From Limnohabitans planktonicus II-D5 (lineage in GTDB: Bacteria > Pseudomonadota > Gammaproteobacteria > Burkholderiales > Burkholderiaceae_C): DNA of 64,000 nucleotides. The DNA is taken from assembly GCF_001270065.2 (NCBI RefSeq), contig NZ_LFYT02000012.1, positions 48,593 to 112,592 on the forward strand. Direction: 5' to 3'. Numbering within the stretch: position 1 is the first letter of the stretch; the number at the start of each line of letters is the position of its first letter. A program made the position numbers and the translations under genes. The notes under the pieces are model-generated. The model ran no database searches and was not told where the DNA came from. It was given only the letters and a program-made list of their open reading frames with translations. This document shows positions 19,839-28,194 of this stretch, in pieces.

Positions 19839-19867
19839 TTGACAACAGCTACACGTCCGGCTATTCT
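19839..19867 (+). promoter_or_regulatory. sigma-70 promoter of the DUF1778/GNAT module
   Basis: TTGACA (19839-19844), 17-bp spacer, TATTCT (19862-19867), 38 bp before the antitoxin ATG. The AT-rich stretch downstream of the -10 box may hold the autoregulatory operator. Confidence 0.7.
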
Positions 19868-19905
19868 TTGTATATCTATTGTCTATGCGCTAAAGGGAGA
19901 GAACC

Positions 19906-20178
19906 ATGCGTGACGCCGCTATCAATCTACGGGCACTGCCCGCTCAGCGAGACTTGATTGATCACGCTGCAACTTTGCTGGGCAAGAACCGTTCGGACTT
20001 CATGCTCGAGGCCGCCTGCGACAAAGCGCAGGCGGTCGTACTTGACCAAGTGTTCTTCAGTTTGGATGCCGACAAGTTCCAGCAGTTCAAGGCGATGCTC
20101 GACGCCCCGCCCAGCCACAATCCAGGGCTTGAGCGCCTCATGGCCGTGGGGGCACCTTGGGCCACGGTCAAGGCATGA
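19906..20178 (+). CDS. DUF1778 antitoxin (TacA-like)
   Basis: Ribbon-helix-helix antitoxin of 90 residues. INLRALPAQRDLIDHAATLLGKNRSDFMLEA is the typical DNA-binding half. The C-terminal half (VFFSLDADKFQQFKAMLDAP) is the segment that wraps the toxin. A GGGAGAG ribosome site precedes the ATG. Its stop overlaps the toxin start (ATGA), the usual antitoxin-first arrangement; the pair probably represses its own promoter. Confidence 0.88.
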   Translation: MRDAAINLRALPAQRDLIDHAATLLGKNRSDFMLEAACDKAQAVVLDQVFFSLDADKFQQFKAMLDAPPSHNPGLERLMAVGAPWATVKA

Positions 20179-20669
20179 GCTTGCAACTCAATGCACCTCA
20201 GCCGCTCGCGGCCACCCACATTTTTGATGAATTTGAGTGTGGCGAGGCCGTTCTCGACGAGTGGCTCAAGCGCCGCGCAATCACCAACCAAATCAGCGGT
20301 GCCAGCCGCACGTTTGTAGTGACGGATCAGGACAGCCGTGTTTATGGCTACTACGCCATGGCAGCGGGTGCTGTCTCGCACCAGATGGCCAGCAGCTCGG
20401 TCCGCAGGAATATGCCTGATCCAGTTCCGGTGATGGTGCTGGCTCGGTTGGCGGTTGATCATCGCGCGCAAGGTATCAAGCTGGGCGCATCCCTCCTGCA
20501 GGATGCCGTCAACCGTGCGGTGGTGGTTTCTCAGAACGCTGGTGTTCGAGCATTGCTGGTGCATGCGCTTCACGACCGCGCCAAGGCGTTCTACGAACAC
20601 TATGGCTTTCAGTCATCGCCCTTGCATCCGATGACGCTGATGCTCAGATTGAATTCCAGCAAGCCCTGA
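20175..20669 (+). CDS. GNAT-family toxin (TacT-like)
   Basis: Acetyltransferase toxin of 164 residues. Relatives acetylate the amino group of aminoacyl-tRNAs and so block translation. The GNAT core is visible: VLARLAVDHRAQGIKLGASLL is the acetyl-CoA pyrophosphate loop, and AFYEHYGFQSS carries the conserved Tyr near the C-terminus. The start is the ATG overlapping the antitoxin stop; six extra in-frame codons upstream overlap the antitoxin gene. The target tRNA cannot be predicted. Confidence 0.88.
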   Translation: MSLQLNAPQPLAATHIFDEFECGEAVLDEWLKRRAITNQISGASRTFVVTDQDSRVYGYYAMAAGAVSHQMASSSVRRNMPDPVPVMVLARLAVDHRAQGIKLGASLLQDAVNRAVVVSQNAGVRALLVHALHDRAKAFYEHYGFQSSPLHPMTLMLRLNSSKP

Positions 20670-20698
20670 GCCCTCATGTTTGCTTTGAACAAAACGAC

Positions 20699-21289
20699 TC
20701 AAGCCTTCAGTGCGGCCTTGACCTGCTCGATACGGTCTTGACCCCAGAACATTTCATCGCCTACAAAAAAACTAGGGGCTCCAAACACGCCGCGCTCCAC
20801 GGCCTTCATCGTGACGGCCTTGAGTTGGTCTTTGGTGGCTTGGTCATTTGCCATGGCCAGCAAGGCAGCAGCGTCATATCCGGCTGCGGTCAACACCTGA
20901 CTGACGACGGCCGGGTCGTTCAAATTGAGTGCATCCACCCAAATCGCTCGGTACACCACATCCATGAAAGCCTGCAAACGCGGGTCGTTGTTCATTTGCA
21001 ATGCTGTCACCATCCGCATCAGCGTGGTCGTGATGATCGGGAAGTGGGGATTCGTGTTCAAGGGCACGCCATACCCATCGGCAAAGCGCTTGAAGTCCAC
21101 AAAGACATACCGCCCCTTGGCGGGCACGGTCATGGGCGAGGCATTGCCCGTGGCCTGAAACACCCCACCCAGCAGCATGGGCAGCAAGTTGGCTGAGGCC
21201 CCGGTGTCGGCACACATCTTGGGCAACTGGGTGTGGGCCAAGTAGGAGGCCAAACTGCCAAAGTCAAAGTAAAAGTCAAAGGTTTTCAT
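20699..21289 (-). CDS. 2-hydroxychromene-2-carboxylate isomerase-type DsbA-fold protein
   Basis: Thioredoxin-superfamily protein of 196 residues (kappa GST / HCCA isomerase branch). FYFDFGSLASYLAHTQLP at the N-terminus has no CxxC, as in HCCA isomerases. The late motif GVFGAPSFFVGDEMFWGQDRI is typical. The start at 21289 follows AGGAGACACAC. It forms a minus-strand run with the two reductase genes upstream, 17 bp after the SDR stop. The substrate is unknown; the annotation reflects family only. Confidence 0.82.
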   Translation of the reverse strand: MKTFDFYFDFGSLASYLAHTQLPKMCADTGASANLLPMLLGGVFQATGNASPMTVPAKGRYVFVDFKRFADGYGVPLNTNPHFPIITTTLMRMVTALQMNNDPRLQAFMDVVYRAIWVDALNLNDPAVVSQVLTAAGYDAAALLAMANDQATKDQLKAVTMKAVERGVFGAPSFFVGDEMFWGQDRIEQVKAALKA

Positions 21290-21306
21290 GTGTGTCTCCT
21301 GCGTTT

Positions 21307-22056
21307 TCAAAACTTTTCCATGTAGGGGCGCAAATCGAGTTCATGCGTCCAAGCATCGCGTGGTTGCTGGTGGAGCATCCAGTATGCGTCGGCGATGTGG
21401 TCGGGGTTCAAAATGCCGCCTTCGTCCTTGAGTGCGTAGCGCTGTGGAAATTGCGTGCGGATGAACTCGGTGTCGATCGCCCCGTCGATGATGGTGTGCG
21501 CCACATGAATGCCCATGGGTCCGAGTTCGCGGGCCATGCTTTGTGCCAGAGAGCGCAAAGCCATCTTGCCACCCGAAAAGCCTGCAAAGTGCGCGCTGCC
21601 TCGCAGCGAGGCGGACGCGCCCGTGAAGATGATCGTGCCTTTGTGGGCCTTGCCGCTCACAGCCAATTCTTCTCGACTCACCATGCGCTTGGCCACTTCA
21701 CGGCCGGTGAGAAAACCCGCCAAACAGGCCATCTCCCACATTTTGGTGTAACGCCGCGCGGTCTCGGTCAAGATACTGTTGGGCGAGTTGGCACCGATGT
21801 TGAACACCATCACCTCGATCGGACCGATATTGGCTTCGATGTGCTCGACCAATGCGATCACATCGTCCTCATTGCGCGCATCGGACCCGAACCCATGGGC
21901 CACACCCCCGCCTTGTCGGATCTGCGCCAACAGGGGCTCTAATTTGTCCAGTGTGCGGCGGGTGGCGCAGACGGTGTAACCCTCTCGTGCAAAACGCCTG
22001 GCCACCGCACCCCCCGTGGCATCACCAGCACCAATGACCAGACAAACATTGGACAT
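21307..22056 (-). CDS. SDR-family protein with Phe in place of the catalytic Tyr
   Basis: Rossmann-fold short-chain dehydrogenase-like protein of 249 residues. The cofactor loop reads IGAGDATGG (8-16) and the NNAG position reads NIGAN (86-90). A Ser in FTGASAS (near 148) is in the usual place, but the YxxxK motif reads FSGGK (160-164): Lys is kept and Tyr is replaced by Phe. Either it reduces poorly and works as a binder or scaffold, or a different residue supplies the proton. It is 17 bp from the isomerase gene and 9 bp from the upstream reductase gene. Confidence 0.82.
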   Translation of the reverse strand: MSNVCLVIGAGDATGGAVARRFAREGYTVCATRRTLDKLEPLLAQIRQGGGVAHGFGSDARNEDDVIALVEHIEANIGPIEVMVFNIGANSPNSILTETARRYTKMWEMACLAGFLTGREVAKRMVSREELAVSGKAHKGTIIFTGASASLRGSAHFAGFSGGKMALRSLAQSMARELGPMGIHVAHTIIDGAIDTEFIRTQFPQRYALKDEGGILNPDHIADAYWMLHQQPRDAWTHELDLRPYMEKF

Positions 22057-22065
22057 GGAAACTCC

Positions 22066-23223
22066 TTATTCCACGCGAAACGTCAAGCCTGCATGGGCCT
22101 GCAAGCGGTCGATCAGTTTTTGTCCCATGTTGGAGGCTGGGGTCCAGATGCCGCCCGGTGTTTGGGTGGCGTCTTGGAGCAAACAGATGGCCGCTTCGCT
22201 GATCATTTTGGAGGTGCTGCCATAACCCGGGTCGCGATCGCCTTGCACGCTCACGCGGCAGGTCTGACCTGCAAGGTTGTGGCCGATGAACAAAACGTCG
22301 TAAGAGCCGGCATCGCGCTCCGCCCGCGAAGGGCCTTCGCCGGGTTGCAGAACATCGGCACCGCTCATGCTTTTATCCGCAGCAATCGCCTCGGCCACAG
22401 CCTGGCCTTTGTCGCCCGGGCCGGTGATGACCATTTCGTCGTAGACAAAGTCCGCACCCCACGCTTGCTTGAGCAAAAAGTTGGAGCGGTGCACATTGCG
22501 GGTGTTGATGGTGGCCATCACAAAGGGGGCTACCCACACATCCAGCACCTCATCGACCATGGGTTTGTGCGCGGTTGGTTGCTTGGGGCCGGTAAATCCA
22601 GGAGTCAAAGAGAATGGATTTTTCAGCAAGTCCAGCACACCAGGCTGGCTGGCAGCGGCCGCCATGGTGGCCTTGAAGCTGGCCGCCGTGCCCCCCGAAA
22701 AGGTGCCCTTCATCTTGCGCACACGACCCCGCACGCGCGAGGCCGGCGTGCCAAAACGCTGTTGCATTTCACCCTGCAGCATCAACACCCCCAGATCAAA
22801 GGGAATGGAATCAAAACCGCAGGAGAACACAATTCGCGCCCCGCTGGCTTGCGCTGCGGCATGGTGTGCGTCGATCATCTGGCGCATCCAGGCCGGCTCG
22901 CCGCACAGGTCCACGTAGTCGACACCGGCTTCGGCGCAGGCTTTGACCAGGCCGCTGCCGTACAACTGGTAAGGCCCCACCGTGGTCAAGACCAAGCGGG
23001 TGCGGCTCATCAAGGCCTGCAGGCTGGCCGGGTCTTCGCTGTCGATCACCACCAAAGGCGTGTCAGCGGGGGCACCCACTTCGTCCCGCACGGCCGCCAG
23101 TTTGCTGGCACTGCGCCCGCCCATGGCCCAGCGCAGGCCGGATGGTTGCTTGAGTAAATATTCAATCACCAAACGGCCCGTGAAGCCGGTGGCACCATGC
23201 ACCACGATGTCAAATTCTTTCAT
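22066..23223 (-). CDS. saccharopine dehydrogenase-like / trans-acting enoyl reductase family protein
   Basis: NAD(P)-binding oxidoreductase of 385 residues. The N-terminal nucleotide-binding segment is VVHGATGFTGRLVIEYLL (7-24). VLTTVGPYQLYGSGLVKACAEAG and DYVDLCGEPAWMR are conserved in the saccharopine-dehydrogenase-like group that includes mycobacterial trans-acting enoyl reductase. A long C-terminal domain ends in the conserved segment GYGSTSKMISEAAICLL. It is the first gene of a three-gene minus-strand unit with the SDR and the isomerase. The true substrate is not known. Confidence 0.8.
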   Translation of the reverse strand: MKEFDIVVHGATGFTGRLVIEYLLKQPSGLRWAMGGRSASKLAAVRDEVGAPADTPLVVIDSEDPASLQALMSRTRLVLTTVGPYQLYGSGLVKACAEAGVDYVDLCGEPAWMRQMIDAHHAAAQASGARIVFSCGFDSIPFDLGVLMLQGEMQQRFGTPASRVRGRVRKMKGTFSGGTAASFKATMAAAASQPGVLDLLKNPFSLTPGFTGPKQPTAHKPMVDEVLDVWVAPFVMATINTRNVHRSNFLLKQAWGADFVYDEMVITGPGDKGQAVAEAIAADKSMSGADVLQPGEGPSRAERDAGSYDVLFIGHNLAGQTCRVSVQGDRDPGYGSTSKMISEAAICLLQDATQTPGGIWTPASNMGQKLIDRLQAHAGLTFRVE

Positions 23224-23557
23224 TCATGCTCTTTCATTCATGCGTCAAGCAGGTCGTGCCATCCCTGGTTCTTGTTACAACGCCAAAACAACAACTGCGC
23301 TGTTGGCCTTGGGCGAAAAATTAATCCTATCACTTCATTTTTTAAGGCAAGTCCCCTAAAGCAATTGCGGGGAGCCGTTAAAACGGGGTGTTTGTCACTT
23401 CATCTGTACAGGTGAAACTCTGGCATCTGCTTTGCGCATGCCGAGCGCAATGCTACGCACCGAAGTGCCGCGCCTCATGGACGGTGAAGCCGATCTGAAA
23501 GTGTGGCTGCTTGCAGAAGTGGGCTTGGGGCCCCATTGGGAACAGGCGGACTGAAGA
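23224..23557. other. intergenic stretch, possible gene remnant
   Basis: The left part is AT-rich with no recognised feature. On the plus strand, 23409-23555 is open and ends ...LKVWLLAEVGLGPHWEQAD followed by TGA, with codon use like the host genes. There is no start codon or ribosome site in proportion, so it may be the 3' end of a lost gene. No family was recognised. Confidence 0.3.
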
Positions 23558-24007
23558 TCATTTCTTGGCTTTGAAATCCGCCACACTTTTTTTCAGATCA
23601 CGGAGTTCTTCGCACCCAAAAAAGCATGCTTTTTCCAGCCGTTTCAGCAGGGCTTCAGCGCCTGGTAAATCATTCTTCAACAGCAACAATTCACCGTAAT
23701 ACTCCAATGCGCCACGGTGTTTGGGGTCTTTTTCCAAAGCCATCTGGTAATGCTTCTCGGCAGCGGGCAAGTCTGGCGGTGTCTTTTTGCGCAAACTGTA
23801 ACCCATCAAGTTATGCCAGTCGGCAGAGGATTTCTCATCGGATTGACTCAGCACTTTGACGGCCAAATCGTAATTTTTCACCTCTATGGCTTGCCGAGCT
23901 TGTCCAATCCCAGTGGATGTGGCAGGTCCGGAAGAGGGTGAAGAGTCGGCGGCCATGCTGGCCAAGGTGACGGCCCAAAGAATTGCAACAGCGAATGGTT
24001 TTTTCAT
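23558..24007 (-). CDS. exported TPR-like protein, copy 1
   Basis: Periplasmic protein of 149 residues with a signal peptide (MKKPFAVAILWAVTLASMAA). The body has two to three tetratricopeptide-like helical pairs: GIGQARQAIEVKNYDLAVKVLSQ, AEKHYQMALEKDPKHRGALEYYGELLLL, and LPGAEALLKRLEKAC. Two Cys in ACFFGCEELRDL could form a disulfide. It is a tandem paralogue of the gene at 24120-24563. The function is unknown; TPR proteins of this size usually act as protein-binding adaptors. Confidence 0.8.
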   Translation of the reverse strand: MKKPFAVAILWAVTLASMAADSSPSSGPATSTGIGQARQAIEVKNYDLAVKVLSQSDEKSSADWHNLMGYSLRKKTPPDLPAAEKHYQMALEKDPKHRGALEYYGELLLLKNDLPGAEALLKRLEKACFFGCEELRDLKKSVADFKAKK

Positions 24008-24119
24008 TTTGCGGTGTCTCAGTTAGAGGTGGGTTCAAGTAAAAACATTATCAAAATTCCCTGTTGGCTTTTTCTGCATGGCATGCAAACAGAGGGATGG
24101 GTTTTCAAAACACTGAAGA

Positions 24120-24563
24120 TCATTTCTTGGTTTTGAACTCTGCGATGCTTTTTTGCAGATCGCGCAGCTCTTCGCATTCTGAAGTGCAAGCCCTTTCAAG
24201 CCGTTTCAACAGGGTTTGTGCGCCTGGCAAATCATTTTTCAGCAAAAGCAGTTCACCGTAATACTCCAGGGCACCGAGGTGCATGGGGTTTTTTTCCAAC
24301 GCAACTTGGTAATGCCGTTCAGCCATCACCAACTGAGGGGGTGTTTTCAGGCGCAAGCTGAAGCCCATCAGGTTATGCCAATCGGCAGATTGTGTGTCGG
24401 GGGCTTGGGAGAGGACTTGGATCGCCACATCGTAGTTCTTCAGCTCAATGGCTTGGCGTGCCTGGGTGAACCATTCGGGAGGGGAAACATCAGCGGTGGA
24501 GTCTCTGGCCATGCAAGACCAAGACAAAGCCCCAGCAGCGCAAAGGATCAGCAGTTGTTTCAT
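24120..24563 (-). CDS. exported TPR-like protein, copy 2
   Basis: Paralogue of the neighbouring gene, 147 residues, with a signal peptide (MKQLLILCAAGALSWSCMA; the Cys near its end leaves open a lipoprotein). It shares the segments FTQARQAIELKNYDVAIQVLSQ, ADWHNLMG, GALEYYGELLLLKNDLPGAQTLLKRLE and the C-terminal EELRDLQKS(I)A-F pattern, with the Cys pair ACTSECEEL also kept. Its ATG overlaps the GST stop by four bases. The duplication must be fairly old, since the linkers have diverged. Confidence 0.8.
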   Translation of the reverse strand: MKQLLILCAAGALSWSCMARDSTADVSPPEWFTQARQAIELKNYDVAIQVLSQAPDTQSADWHNLMGFSLRLKTPPQLVMAERHYQVALEKNPMHLGALEYYGELLLLKNDLPGAQTLLKRLERACTSECEELRDLQKSIAEFKTKK

Positions 24564-25243
24564 GTCGGGGTGTCTGCAGATTGAGGGGTTTTTTCATGAA
24601 CTTGATCGGCTTGCCACAAGGCTACTTTTTGCATGGCCTTCAGAAAGCCGGGAGAGTTTTCGAAGTTTTCGAGCCAAACATGCAATGCTGACCAGCCTTG
24701 AGCTGCGAACCAATCGGCATCGACATGCGCAAATTGCCGGACAAAAGGTGCCAAGGCCGCGTCCGTCAGGCCCCAATGCTGACCGTTTAAAAAGGCATTT
24801 TTTTGCAAATCCGCGTTGATCTGCCAAAGAAACACAGCGCCCAAATCCCTGTCCTGAATGCCGGTGCTGAGCTGAAAACGAAGGGGGTATTTGTAACGAT
24901 CCAAGTGTTTTTTGAAGACCTCATCGTTCAAGGCAATCCGCGCCAAAGCCGCAGCCCTGTCTTCTGGCGATGCAGGCAGCCAGCGTAAGGGGTCATGTTG
25001 ATCCAGTGCCCAGAGCATGATGTCCAGACTTTCGTCCAGCACCTTGTGACCTGGCGCATCTGCAAGCCAAAGGACGGGGACCGTGCCTTTGGGGGACAAG
25101 GCGAGCATGTGCTCGGGCTTATCTCTCAGCAGGATTTCGCGGTGTTCGTAGGCTACCTGGCTCACTTGCAAGGCCATTCGGGCCCGCATGGCGTAAGGGC
25201 AGCGTCGAAACGAGTACAAAACAGGCGTTGCAGTGTTGTGCAT
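24560..25243 (-). CDS. glutathione S-transferase family protein
   Basis: Cytosolic GST-fold protein of 227 residues. The N-terminal thioredoxin domain has SFRRCPYAMRARMAL (11-25; Cys15 or Ser11 as the glutathione-side residue), then LSPKGTVPVLWL with the cis-Pro and DESLDIMLWAL for the gamma-glutamyl site. A helical C-terminal domain follows. The gene overlaps the downstream TPR gene by four bases, so they are translated from one message. The substrate is unknown. Confidence 0.87.
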   Translation of the reverse strand: MHNTATPVLYSFRRCPYAMRARMALQVSQVAYEHREILLRDKPEHMLALSPKGTVPVLWLADAPGHKVLDESLDIMLWALDQHDPLRWLPASPEDRAAALARIALNDEVFKKHLDRYKYPLRFQLSTGIQDRDLGAVFLWQINADLQKNAFLNGQHWGLTDAALAPFVRQFAHVDADWFAAQGWSALHVWLENFENSPGFLKAMQKVALWQADQVHEKTPQSADTPT

Positions 25244-25601
25244 GGGGGCAGTTTAAGGGGGGCAGCTTTCTGCGCCAAAAAGTGCTTGTCCGCTGTTGTG
25301 CCCGGTCTGCGGTGGCCAGTTGCGCATCAATTGGTCAGCAGGCAAAACAGCGCGATGACCAACCCTGGGCGGCAGGTTGGGCCAGCCCAGCGGTCGCAAT
25401 GGGTTGTTATGGATGCCAAAGTCAAAGCTTTTGGCCCTGATGGGCTTGAATTTCGTATCCGTCACCCTCGGCCTTGCACACAATCCCACAACGAATCGTG
25501 CGTCGGCGCAAGCACGGGAATTCCCTAGTCAAGTATTGCGCACGAACGCTGCGCAGTGAAGTCATTCCGGTATAAACCGATATAGGCTTAAGGGAGTAGT
25601 C
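25244..25601. other. intergenic stretch without a recognised gene
   Basis: Several overlapping short frames exist but none has family motifs. Close to the ligase gene there is a small inverted repeat, CGGT-ATAA-ACCG (about 25569-25580), and TGCGCA occurs twice at about 25541-25558. Either might be regulatory; neither is assigned. Confidence 0.4.
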
Positions 25602-27131
25602 ATGTCGATAGTTTTGCAAGATTTGCTTGCCTGTGGTGCCAATCATGCGCCAGCGATTTCAGCCCCAGCGCGTTTACCGCTGAATTTTGACGCCTTACGT
25701 ACGCTGATTGCCACCACCATTGAGCAGCTCAATGCGCTGGGCATTGGCCGCAACGACCGGGTGGCGATCGTGTTGCCCAACGGCCCTGAGATGGCGACTT
25801 GCTTCATGGCCTGTGCCAGCGGTGTGACCAGTGCGCCCTTGAATCCGGCTTATCGCGCCGATGAATTCGAGTTCTATTTGAATGACCTTCATGCCAAAGC
25901 GCTGATTGTTGAGCGGTCCAGCACCTTACCGGCCATTGCCGTTGCTGAAAAGCTGGGCGTGCGCATCATTGAACTGGTGGTCGAGCCGGAGCAAGCTGCT
26001 GGCCACTTCACCCTGACGCCGCGAGACGGCAAACCAGCCGGATCTGCCGCAGCGCACGGTGGTTACGCATTGCCTGGGGACGTGTCCATGGTGCTCCACA
26101 CCTCGGGAACCACGTCGCGGCCCAAGATTGTGCCGCTCACCCAAGGCAATTTGGTGGCGTCTGCCACCAACATCCGCAACAGTTTGCAGTTTGTGCCCGA
26201 GGATTGCGGCCTCAACGTCATGCCGCTGTTTCACATTCACGGCCTGATTGCCGGCGTGCTGGCACCATTGGCGGCGGGCTCGCAAGTGTTTTGCACCCCT
26301 GGCTTCAATGCCCTGAAGTTTTTCGCCTGGATGGACGAGGCCCGACCGACCTGGTACACCGCTGTGCCGACCATGCACCAAGCGATTGTGAGCCGGGGCA
26401 AAGGCAATGCCGATGTCATCGCGCGCAACCCGCTGCGCTTTTTGCGTTCGTCCTCGTCGTCCATGCCGCCGCAGGTGATTCAGGAACTTGAAGCCCTGTT
26501 CCAAGCGCCGCTCATCGAAGCCTATGGCATGACCGAGGCAACGCACCAAATGGCCTGCAACCCGCTGCCCCCGGGAGTGCGCAAGCCGGGCATGGTGGGC
26601 ATTGCCGCCGGCCCCGAGATCGGCATCATGGACACCGAGGGCAGCCTGTTGCCGCGTGGTTCTGTAGGCGAAATCGTGATCCGTGGCGCCAACGTGACGG
26701 CCGGATACGAAAACAACCCCAAAGCCAACGAAGAGGGTTTCACCCACGGGTGGTTCCGCACCGGCGATCAAGGCGTGATGGACGCAGACGGCTACATCAG
26801 CATCACTGGGCGTCTGAAGGAAATCATCAACCGCGGTGGCGAAAAAGTCAGCCCTCGCGAGGTGGACGAGATTTTGATGGACCACGCCGCCGTGGCCCAG
26901 GTGGTCTGCTTTGGTATGCCGCACCCCAAATTGGGTGAAGAAGTGGCTGCAGTTGTGGTGCTGCGCGAGGGTCAGAGCGCTACCGAGCGTGAACTGCAGG
27001 CCTTTGTCAGCTCACGGGCCGCTGAGTACAAGGTGCCCAAGAAAATTTTGTTCATGGACGAAATCCCCAAAGGCGCCACTGGCAAGCTTCAGCGCATCGG
27101 GCTGGCGGCCAAGCTGGGACTTGGCGGCTAG
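25602..27131 (+). CDS. AMP-forming acyl-CoA ligase, oxalate-CoA ligase-like
   Basis: ANL-family CoA ligase of 509 residues. The P-loop is TSGTTSRPKIVPLT (167-180). YGMTEATHQMACNPLPPGVRKPGMVG is the adenine-binding region and resembles the oxalyl-CoA synthetase (AAE3/Pcs60) branch. The catalytic Lys495 is in KGATGKLQR near the C-terminus. An AAGGGAG ribosome site precedes the ATG. It heads an operon with a tricarboxylate-type transporter and a PanE-like reductase. No oxalyl-CoA decarboxylase or formyl-CoA transferase is near, so oxalate as substrate is not supported by context. Confidence 0.85.
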   Translation: MSIVLQDLLACGANHAPAISAPARLPLNFDALRTLIATTIEQLNALGIGRNDRVAIVLPNGPEMATCFMACASGVTSAPLNPAYRADEFEFYLNDLHAKALIVERSSTLPAIAVAEKLGVRIIELVVEPEQAAGHFTLTPRDGKPAGSAAAHGGYALPGDVSMVLHTSGTTSRPKIVPLTQGNLVASATNIRNSLQFVPEDCGLNVMPLFHIHGLIAGVLAPLAAGSQVFCTPGFNALKFFAWMDEARPTWYTAVPTMHQAIVSRGKGNADVIARNPLRFLRSSSSSMPPQVIQELEALFQAPLIEAYGMTEATHQMACNPLPPGVRKPGMVGIAAGPEIGIMDTEGSLLPRGSVGEIVIRGANVTAGYENNPKANEEGFTHGWFRTGDQGVMDADGYISITGRLKEIINRGGEKVSPREVDEILMDHAAVAQVVCFGMPHPKLGEEVAAVVVLREGQSATERELQAFVSSRAAEYKVPKKILFMDEIPKGATGKLQRIGLAAKLGLGG

Positions 27132-27181
27132 AGGGTCTGATCGCCAGGGCATCGATTTTTCAATCAACAGGAGACTTGGCT

Positions 27182-28186
27182 ATGCAGTTGCAAAAATGGA
27201 TCAGCACGGTGCAGCGAACTTTTGTCTTGGCTGCCGCTGCCCTTGGCTGTGCAGCCCATGCCTGGGAGCCCACCAAGCCGGTTGAGTTTGTCGTGCCCGC
27301 AGGCACGGGTGGCGGAGCGGACCAGATGGCCAGGTTCATCCAGGGCGTGGTCGCCAAGAACAAACTCAGTCCCCAGCCCATCATTGTGGTGAACAAATCA
27401 GGCGGTGCGGGTGCCGAGGGCTTCCTCGACGTCAAGGCCGACAAGGGGAACGCACACAAAATTGTGATCACGCTGTCCAACCTGTTCACCACACCTTTGG
27501 CGACTGGCGTGCCGTTCAATTGGCGCGACCTCACCCCAGTGTCCATGTTGGCGTTGGACCAATTTGTCCTGTGGGTCAACGCAGACACACCTTACAAGAC
27601 CACCAAGGACTACCTTGCAGCCGTCAAGGCTCAGCCTGACAAGACCTTCAAAATGGGCGGTACCGGCTCCAAGCAGGAAGACCAGATCATCAGCGTGCTG
27701 TTGGAAAAGACGCTGGGCAAGAAGCTCATTTACATCCCGCTAAAGGGGGGTGGCGATGTGGCGGTGCAATTGGTGGGCAAACACATTGATTCCACAGTGA
27801 ACAACCCCATTGAGGCCGAATCCCACTGGCGCTCGGGCGCGCTGCGCCCGCTGTGCGTCTTTGACAAAGAACGCCTGCCCTTCAAAGCCAAAATCACGGC
27901 CACGCAATCCTGGAGTGATGTGCCCACATGCGGCTCTGCAGGCTTGCCCGTGGAGTACCTGATGCTGCGCGGCATCTTCATGCCGCCCGGCGTATCTGCT
28001 GCCCAGACCAAGTACTACGTGGACCTGTTTCAAAAAGTGCGTGCCTTGCCTGAGTGGCAAGAATTCATGCAAAAAGGTGCCTTCAAGCAGACCGCGATGT
28101 CAGGCAACGATTACTTCGAATGGTTGGGTCGCAACGAGCAATTGCACCGCGAGCTGATGAAAGAAGCTGGCTTTATTGCCAAGTAA
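27182..28186 (+). CDS. TctC/Bug solute-binding protein of a tripartite tricarboxylate transporter
   Basis: Periplasmic receptor of 334 residues with a signal peptide ending at AAHAWEP. The family mature start is KPVEFVVPAGTGGGADQMAR, then VVNKSGGAGAEGFLDVKA. The start at 27182 is supported by AGGAG ten bases upstream; a TTG six bases earlier is in frame. It is followed directly by tctB- and tctA-like genes, so this is a complete three-component, proton- or sodium-driven uptake system. The ligand is unknown but likely a carboxylate that the upstream ligase activates. Confidence 0.92.
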   Translation: MQLQKWISTVQRTFVLAAAALGCAAHAWEPTKPVEFVVPAGTGGGADQMARFIQGVVAKNKLSPQPIIVVNKSGGAGAEGFLDVKADKGNAHKIVITLSNLFTTPLATGVPFNWRDLTPVSMLALDQFVLWVNADTPYKTTKDYLAAVKAQPDKTFKMGGTGSKQEDQIISVLLEKTLGKKLIYIPLKGGGDVAVQLVGKHIDSTVNNPIEAESHWRSGALRPLCVFDKERLPFKAKITATQSWSDVPTCGSAGLPVEYLMLRGIFMPPGVSAAQTKYYVDLFQKVRALPEWQEFMQKGAFKQTAMSGNDYFEWLGRNEQLHRELMKEAGFIAK

Positions 28187-28194
28187 GGCCTGCA

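Noticed and set aside
24995..25528. 177-codon plus-strand ORF
   Set aside because: Its first part is antisense to the GST gene and the rest has no motif or ribosome site.
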